In this document: in pieces, positions 32,998-37,276 of the stretch
How positions within the stretch are numbered: position 1 is the first letter of the stretch
How the letters are laid out: each line of letters begins with the position of its first letter
NCBI GenBank assembly: GCA_902465105.1
Contig: CABQLM010000013.1
Location: 1 to 37,276, forward strand
Direction of reading: 5' to 3'
Length of the DNA stretch: 37,276 bases
Source: an uncultured Collinsella sp.
GTDB taxonomy: Bacteria; Actinomycetota; Coriobacteriia; Coriobacteriales; Coriobacteriaceae
Made by a program: the position numbers and the translations under genes
Notes under the pieces: model-generated
Seen by the model: only the letters and a program-made list of their open reading frames with translations
What the model was told of the DNA's origin: nothing
Databases searched by the model: none

Positions 32998-33128
32998 GTC
33001 CGCGTATCCGCTTCGCGGATCCGCACCGGCTTCGGCCGCCTGCCGGCGTCCTCGCCAGCTCGCTACAAACGCTCCGCGTTTGCTTAACGCTCGCTCCTTC
33101 TCGGGTTCGAGCCCAGGCGATGGGTACG

Positions 33129-33158
33129 AAAAAGCCCGCCTACCGAAGTAGTCGGGCT
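33129..33158 (-). terminator. terminator after tRNA-Gly copy 2
   Basis: AGCCCG-CTAC / GTAG-CGGGCT stem with a TTCG loop on the minus strand, followed by TTTTTCG. Confidence 0.85.
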
Positions 33159-33166
33159 ATTGTGCT

Positions 33167-33242
33167 TGGAGCGGACAACGGGGCTCGAACCCGCGACCCC
33201 AACCTTGGCAAGGTTGTGCTCTACCAACTGAGCCATGTCCGC
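33167..33242 (-). tRNA. tRNA-Gly (GCC), copy 2
   Basis: Same 76-base sequence as copies 1 and 3, including CCA, with anticodon loop TTGCCAA. It follows tRNA-Cys; no promoter of its own is visible. Confidence 0.97.
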
Positions 33243-33247
33243 ATATG

Positions 33248-33276
33248 TAAAACAAAACGGGCGCCGGAGCGCCCGG
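33248..33276 (-). terminator. hairpin after tRNA-Cys
   Basis: CGGGCGC / GCGCCCG stem with a tetraloop, followed on the minus strand by TTTTGTTTT. As tRNA-Gly copy 2 lies beyond it without its own promoter, the hairpin must be leaky or a processing site. Confidence 0.75.
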
Positions 33277-33284
33277 ATGTTACC

Positions 33285-33358
33285 TGGAGGCGAAGCCCGG
33301 ATTCGAACCGGGGGTAAAGGCTTTGCAGGCCTCTGCCTTACCACTTGGCCACTTCGCC
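33285..33358 (-). tRNA. tRNA-Cys (GCA)
   Basis: Acceptor GGCGAAG/CTTCGCC, anticodon loop CTGCAAA (GCA), T-arm CCGGTTCGAATCCGG, encoded CCA; 74 bases. Confidence 0.96.
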
Positions 33359-33359
33359 G

Positions 33360-33384
33360 AAAAAGGACCGCTATAAACGGTCCG
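33360..33384 (-). terminator. hairpin after tRNA-Gly copy 3
   Basis: GGACCG / CGGTCC stem with a 7-base loop, followed on the minus strand by TTTTTCGG, between tRNA-Gly copy 3 and tRNA-Cys. Confidence 0.75.
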
Positions 33385-33393
33385 GAAATGCAA

Positions 33394-33469
33394 TGGAGCG
33401 GACAACGGGGCTCGAACCCGCGACCCCAACCTTGGCAAGGTTGTGCTCTACCAACTGAGCCATGTCCGC
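33394..33469 (-). tRNA. tRNA-Gly (GCC), copy 3
   Basis: Third identical copy, first in the cluster on the minus strand, with its own promoter upstream. Confidence 0.97.
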
Positions 33470-33481
33470 TTGCGGGTTATT

Positions 33482-33529
33482 AATTTACGCGAGTTGCCCA
33501 AAAGACGCAAGTACTTTTTTCAAAAAAGT
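33482..33529 (-). promoter_or_regulatory. tRNA-Gly copy 3 promoter with upstream palindrome
   Basis: TTGCGT (33510-33505), 17 bases, TAAATT (33487-33482). Three bases above the -35 stands the palindrome ACTTTTTTCAAAAAAGT (33513-33529), which recurs above the tRNA-Leu promoter. Confidence 0.75.
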
Positions 33530-33574
33530 TGTTTAAAGCAAGTTCACGCATGTAAATAATGCCAAGCCAAGGCA

Positions 33575-34321
33575 CTAAGCGCATGACTCCAATGCTCCGC
33601 TAAACAACTTCACTATCCGAACGCGCGTGCCAGCGCCATCCGTACGACGGGCAACCTCCACATTATCGACGAGCATACGCATCAGCTTGATACCACGCCC
33701 GCGCTCCTCGGATGCCACCGGTTCACTCGCCCTATCAATAGAATAGCCAGCGCCCCGATCAAGCACCTCAAGCACAACACGGTCAGCATAGGCCTGAACC
33801 GTCAGGATGCAGCCAATACCGCCCGCATGGTCATATGCATTACCCAACGCCTCCCCCAGCGCCAATGCGACGTCATAACGTTCATCGCGCCTCAGGGGAA
33901 GCGACTCGAGGAGCTCAGCAACGCGGTGCCGATAATACGGGAGATTCTCGATGCCTCGTTGCACTTCGACACTCTTGCTCCATCGTGGCAACTCCCCCAC
34001 CGGGATGGCGGGAATCGACTCCCGCGCCGGACCCGCGACATGGAGGATGTCAACGAGTCGGGCAATCTCCAAAAAGCGAACGACCTCATCGGAGGCGTTG
34101 ACGAGCGAAAGCAGTCCCTCTCGTCTCATAAGCTCTCTCGCACGTGTAAGCAAAAACGCCAAACCCGTCGAGTCGATAAAGCTCACGGTCTGGCAATTGA
34201 TGACAACACGACGCACGCCCCGCTCGATCAAATTATCCAACCGTCGGCGCAGTACGGACACCGAGGCGATGTCGATATCGCCCGGTGGCGTCAAGACCGC
34301 TATGTCATTCCACTCATTCAT
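33575..34321 (-). CDS. STAS - HATPase fusion (anti-sigma-factor antagonist joined to anti-sigma kinase)
   Basis: A 248-residue protein. ATG 34321 begins the STAS domain directly; a GTG at 34360 has no ribosome site. STAS domain about 1-95: DIAVLTPPGDIDIASV, and FIDSTGLAFLLTRA with the usual phosphorylated serine S51. HATPase domain about 120-245: EALGNAYDHAGG (N-box, N161), LDRGAGYSI (D188) and GRGIKLMRMLVDNVE (G-box). RsbW/SpoIIAB-like kinases and RsbV/SpoIIAA-like antagonists are normally separate proteins; here both are in one chain. It lies 78 bases after a SpoIIE-type phosphatase gene on the same strand, so the two probably form one partner-switching module. No sigma factor is in the window. 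Confidence 0.9.
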   Translation of the reverse strand: MNEWNDIAVLTPPGDIDIASVSVLRRRLDNLIERGVRRVVINCQTVSFIDSTGLAFLLTRARELMRREGLLSLVNASDEVVRFLEIARLVDILHVAGPARESIPAIPVGELPRWSKSVEVQRGIENLPYYRHRVAELLESLPLRRDERYDVALALGEALGNAYDHAGGIGCILTVQAYADRVVLEVLDRGAGYSIDRASEPVASEERGRGIKLMRMLVDNVEVARRTDGAGTRVRIVKLFSGALESCA

Positions 34322-34399
34322 ACGACCATGGTTCCCCAAAAGAGCTCGCTCAATGCACACATTTCTGCAACCGCACGGATTCCGCCTGCCCAGCGTTAT

Positions 34400-36745
34400 T
34401 TATGACTGACCCCGTAAAAACTCAAGGGACACCAATGCGATGTCATCGTCCAGCGCCGACTCGGTAAAGCGGTCAAGCTCGCCCAAGACCTTACCGCAGA
34501 TTCCCGATACGCCCTCACCCGAAACAGAAAGCAGAAGGTCACGAAGGCGTTGCTCGCCAAAGAATGCACCCGAGCGATCGCGCGCTTCGATCGTTCCGTC
34601 GGTATACATAAATAGCATGTCACCAGGAGCGAACGTAAAGACGCCCGTCTCGTACACCATGCTCTCGAAGGCGCCGATCACGCCCGATTGACACCCAAGA
34701 AGCTCCACCTCTCCCCCGCGGCCCTCTCCGCCGCCAAGCGGCGTCGTCGACGGTCTAATGACCATAGTGGGAGGATGTCCCGCCGAGCAGTAGGTGGCGC
34801 GGCCCGCTTTCAGATCGATTTTGGCGATAAACGCCGTTACAAACGTCTCCACCCTCGAAAAGCCCATGAGCATGCTGTTGAGCGAGCGTGCCATGCGGGC
34901 GGGTCCCGCACCCTCCCAGGAATAGGCAGTCAGTGCCGTCTTGACGAGCGCCGACATCGACGCTGCCTCGATTCCCTTGCCGGATACATCACCCAAAATC
35001 ATAACGGCGCAATCGTCGGGAAGACGAACAAGCGTATAGAAGTCGCCGCCGACCAACGCCGAATTCGTCGCCGATAGGTATACCGAATCGGTTGCGATAC
35101 CCGGAACGTCACCAAGAGAATTTCTCATGCCGATCTGAAGTGTCTGGGCGATATGGTGCTCTTCGCGCTTTTGAGACTCGCCCTCATAGATCAACTCAAA
35201 GTCGTGTGCCAAATGCACCATGTAGTCATATTCAAGGTCGTCGATCGGCTCCTGGCTGCCATCGCGGAGTAGCAAAGCGCGCGTCGTCGGCCCCTTGGCG
35301 ACATCAGCGGGAACGATCGCCTCATTGCTTCGTTTGCCATCCGCCTCCACACGGTAGCGCCCCGCCTCGATACCAGAGTCGACATAAAGTCCCTGACACG
35401 GCAGGCCGTGGGCCCTCAACCATGCGCCCATCGACGTAGATTCGTCCACGCGCGTAAGGCGCACGTGCTTGAGGTCATCGGCACTCGTCCCGCTCAGCAC
35501 CGATGTCTCGAACCCATCTGAGGTTGCCCCGAGGCGCGCAGCCGGCGCCGTAGTGGAAAAGAAAAGTGACTCCGGATCGCCCGGCAACGCCACACGACTG
35601 CCACCCTCAAAATCGATGACATAGGTTTCGAGGCCCGCATCATACTCCACGGGGCAGAAATGGCAATTGAGTACGGCGCAGATTTCCGACGACACCGCAC
35701 GCGAAGCGGCAACAGGATCATCGAGGTAGGTAAACAAATCATCCCGAAGTACATTAAGCGAGCGTCCAAGCTCTGCCGTACGACGCGAGCGAAGACTTGA
35801 CGCCATGCCAACCAGCTGAATGGAGAGGTAATCGCAAATGACCTCGAGTACGTTGACGTCATAGGCAAGCGGCGCCTGTGGACGTTTCCAACCGACCTCC
35901 AATACACCGAGCACCTGAGTACCATAAAACACGGGAAGACAAATCTCGCTGCGATATGGAGGCATATCTTGCATACGCAGCAGGTGCTTAGAACGATTGT
36001 CCAGATCCATGAACATACCCGAAGCGATCCTATCGCCCTCAAGGTCCTGCTGAATCGACAAGCGGCAGGCACGCGACTCGCGGAGCACATACGTCGGGAT
36101 ACCCGCGCCATACGGCATAAACTCGGGCAGGTAGCTGTCATGCAGCTCCTTAGAAACACCGCGAAGCTTAAAACCGCCGCTCTCAGAAAAATAGATGGCA
36201 GCACCCGAGGCATCGAGGGTTCCTACAAGCTGGTTTAAAACGGTATCCAACAAACTAGGCAGCTCATCGGAGCCCACCGTGCTCATAATGACCGACAACG
36301 TGCCCGAGAGGCGTTTATTCGCCACCCTGAGCTCAGAAAGCGCTCGCTTGAGCTGACGGTCGTGCGAATACTGTTCTTCGATGCTATGGAGCGCCACCAA
36401 TACGCGCGGGGCACGGCGCCCAAAGATGCGCGGCGGCGTTACCGAGCCGGCGCGAACTAAGACGGGAATAAAGGAGCCGTCACTGAGCTTAAGCATCAAC
36501 TCGCTCTTTGTTCCATTGGTCTCAAAAGGAAGACGATGTTCTGTCGCGCGTTCAAATGCTGACGAGTATAAGAGGTCCTTGACGTCTCCGTTAATCACAT
36601 CGGAACGTTCCTCACACATCAAGTCGAGCAAGCGATTATTTACATGCAAAATGGTTCCGTCGAGCTCGCAGATAATGACAGCATCGCTCGTAATCTCGAC
36701 CAATTGGGCAACGTCAGCCCACTCATTGCGCTCAAGCGTTTCCAT
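34400..36745 (-). CDS. PAS-GAF-PP2C (SpoIIE/RsbU-type) serine phosphatase
   Basis: A 781-residue cytoplasmic protein. ATG 36745 follows GGTGAGG; a GTG at 36757 lies inside that site. A PAS domain spans about 10-120 (ITSDAVIICELDGTILHVNN), then a short coiled linker. A GAF domain covers about 150-310 (GAAIYFSESGGF, SEICLPVFYGTQVLGVLEVGWK). About 200 further residues resemble a degenerate second sensor. The PP2C/SpoIIE phosphatase (about 535-780) has metal-binding acids in GGDFYTLVRLP, ILGDVSGKGIEAA, YTDGTIEARDRSG and DDDIALVSLEF. It would dephosphorylate the STAS part of its neighbour in response to a sensed ligand or redox state. Separated from tRNA-Leu by a terminator; own promoter not clear. 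Confidence 0.93.
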   Translation of the reverse strand: METLERNEWADVAQLVEITSDAVIICELDGTILHVNNRLLDLMCEERSDVINGDVKDLLYSSAFERATEHRLPFETNGTKSELMLKLSDGSFIPVLVRAGSVTPPRIFGRRAPRVLVALHSIEEQYSHDRQLKRALSELRVANKRLSGTLSVIMSTVGSDELPSLLDTVLNQLVGTLDASGAAIYFSESGGFKLRGVSKELHDSYLPEFMPYGAGIPTYVLRESRACRLSIQQDLEGDRIASGMFMDLDNRSKHLLRMQDMPPYRSEICLPVFYGTQVLGVLEVGWKRPQAPLAYDVNVLEVICDYLSIQLVGMASSLRSRRTAELGRSLNVLRDDLFTYLDDPVAASRAVSSEICAVLNCHFCPVEYDAGLETYVIDFEGGSRVALPGDPESLFFSTTAPAARLGATSDGFETSVLSGTSADDLKHVRLTRVDESTSMGAWLRAHGLPCQGLYVDSGIEAGRYRVEADGKRSNEAIVPADVAKGPTTRALLLRDGSQEPIDDLEYDYMVHLAHDFELIYEGESQKREEHHIAQTLQIGMRNSLGDVPGIATDSVYLSATNSALVGGDFYTLVRLPDDCAVMILGDVSGKGIEAASMSALVKTALTAYSWEGAGPARMARSLNSMLMGFSRVETFVTAFIAKIDLKAGRATYCSAGHPPTMVIRPSTTPLGGGEGRGGEVELLGCQSGVIGAFESMVYETGVFTFAPGDMLFMYTDGTIEARDRSGAFFGEQRLRDLLLSVSGEGVSGICGKVLGELDRFTESALDDDIALVSLEFLRGQS

Positions 36746-36770
36746 CGTGAACCTCACCGTCTATCGGTAA

Positions 36771-36792
36771 CAAAAAAGCCTCCGAAGAGGCT
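36771..36792 (-). terminator. terminator of tRNA-Leu
   Basis: AGCCTC / GAGGCT stem with a TTCG loop on the minus strand, followed by TTTTTTG. Confidence 0.9.
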
Positions 36793-36803
36793 TCTAAATG
36801 CGA

Positions 36804-36893
36804 TGGTGTCGGAGGCGGGACTTGAACCCGCATGACCAAAAAGCGGTCACTAGCACCTCAAGCTAGCGCGTCTGCCAATTCCGCCACTCCGAC
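36804..36893 (-). tRNA. tRNA-Leu (GAG)
   Basis: A 90-base class II tRNA: acceptor GTCGGAG/CTCCGAC, anticodon loop TTGAGGT (GAG), long variable arm TGACCGCTTTTTGGTCA, T-arm CGGGTTCAAGTCCCG, encoded CCA. Confidence 0.97.
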
Positions 36894-36950
36894 ATGCTAT
36901 GTTGTTGATTCGCAGTTCGTTTTGTTGGACCCGCGCGTTCAACGAGGAAG

Positions 36951-36999
36951 ATAATAACCTATGATTCGAGAACTGTGCAAGCACTTTTTTGAAAAAAGT
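36951..36999 (-). promoter_or_regulatory. tRNA-Leu promoter with upstream palindrome
   Basis: TTGCAC (36980-36975), 18 bases, TATTAT (36956-36951). Above the -35 is ACTTTTTTGAAAAAAGT (36983-36999), nearly identical in sequence and position to the element at 33513-33529. Confidence 0.75.
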
Positions 37000-37037
37000 T
37001 TACGAATTTGTAAATGCGCAGGTAGATCTATATGTCC

Positions 37038-37162
37038 GGCCCCGTATCGGTGTTGCCTCCCGGCGCGTCCTCGGGCATGAGCGATATTTTGTTACGCACT
37101 TCATGCTGCAAAATATCACTCCCCCTGCGGAATGCGCCGGGAGGCAACACCGATTCGGGGCC
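37038..37162. repeat. 125-base intergenic inverted repeat
   Basis: Outer arms 37038-37066 and 37134-37162 are complementary at 28 of 29 positions (core CGGTGTTGCCTCCCGGCGC). Inside is a second perfect stem GATATTTTG / CAAAATATC (37083-37091, 37109-37117). No ORF of note lies within. It may be a structured RNA, a MITE-like insertion, or a long-range terminator for a gene beyond the right edge. Confidence 0.85.
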
Positions 37163-37223
37163 TGCAAATACGTACTTCAGGCACAGTTCTCAAAACATGT
37201 TCTGGAGCTAATACAAATTTGGT

Positions 37224-37276
37224 GGCTCGGCTTTGCCGAGCCCTTATATAAGGAGGCCGGAGCTAAAGCTCCGGCC
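37224..37276. repeat. tandem hairpins at the right edge
   Basis: GGCTCGGC-TTT-GCCGAGCC (37224-37242) and GGCCGGAGC-TAAA-GCTCCGGCC (37255-37276), separated by the palindrome CCTTATATAAGG. The second may extend beyond the window. Confidence 0.6.

Noticed and set aside
32581..33344. Short frames reading MAQLVEHNLAKVGVAGSS
   Set aside because: They are translations of tRNA-Gly genes, not proteins.

Overview
The window is high-GC, gene-dense bacterial chromosome. It carries an anaerobic (class III) ribonucleotide reductase, a ferredoxin-tailed aldo/keto reductase, many GTG/TTG starts behind strong Shine-Dalgarno sites, and low-GC gaps around tRNA genes. Together with actinobacterial-looking regulatory signals this suggests an anaerobic gut actinobacterium of the Coriobacteriia, most likely Collinsella or a close relative. 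That assignment is inferred from gene content and style; there is no rRNA in the window.

Left part (1-11.5 kb). It opens with the 3' part of a Y-family DNA polymerase gene overlapping a YolD-like gene. A membrane-anchored heavy-metal-associated (HMA) protein follows, with a copper-type palindrome in its promoter. Next come a DUF3793/flavodoxin pair and a 1506-residue secreted, membrane-anchored surface protein on the minus strand. That gene is preceded by a recognisable cobalamin riboswitch and encodes an alpha/alpha-toroid domain resembling the fold of eukaryotic B12 carriers. This is the most interesting locus in the window. A polar amino-acid ABC transporter operon follows (binding lipoprotein, permease with an unusual extracytoplasmic domain, ATPase).

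Middle part (11.5-29 kb). This is mostly housekeeping and metabolic genes: endonuclease IV, two Gfo/Idh/MocA oxidoreductases, an aldo/keto reductase, a ketopantoate-reductase-like gene whose ATG is followed at once by TAA, small and secreted proteins of unknown role, and O-acetylhomoserine sulfhydrylase with a cysteine-containing leader peptide and a divergent LysR regulator. Then come RNase HI, acylphosphatase, a PerR/Fur regulator, a HAD phosphatase, an SlyD-like FKBP with a UreE-like protein, an M19 dipeptidase, a YgjP-like metallopeptidase and a folate cluster (folE, HD-domain protein, folB). Two copies of one palindromic repeat flank the first oxidoreductase gene.

Right part (29-37.3 kb). 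nrdD and nrdG are separated by 427 bases of nested inverted repeats. A pair of NrdR-type boxes sits over the nrdD promoter. A cluster of tRNA genes (Val-GAC, three identical Gly-GCC, Cys-GCA) follows, with a hairpin after each and a truncated tRNA-Gly remnant. A two-gene partner-switching module comes next: a PAS/GAF/SpoIIE phosphatase and a STAS-HATPase fusion. tRNA-Leu(GAG) follows, then a 125-base intergenic inverted repeat and further hairpins at the edge.

Coordinates of starts were chosen from Shine-Dalgarno spacing and domain starts. All family names come from motifs read by eye, without database searches.
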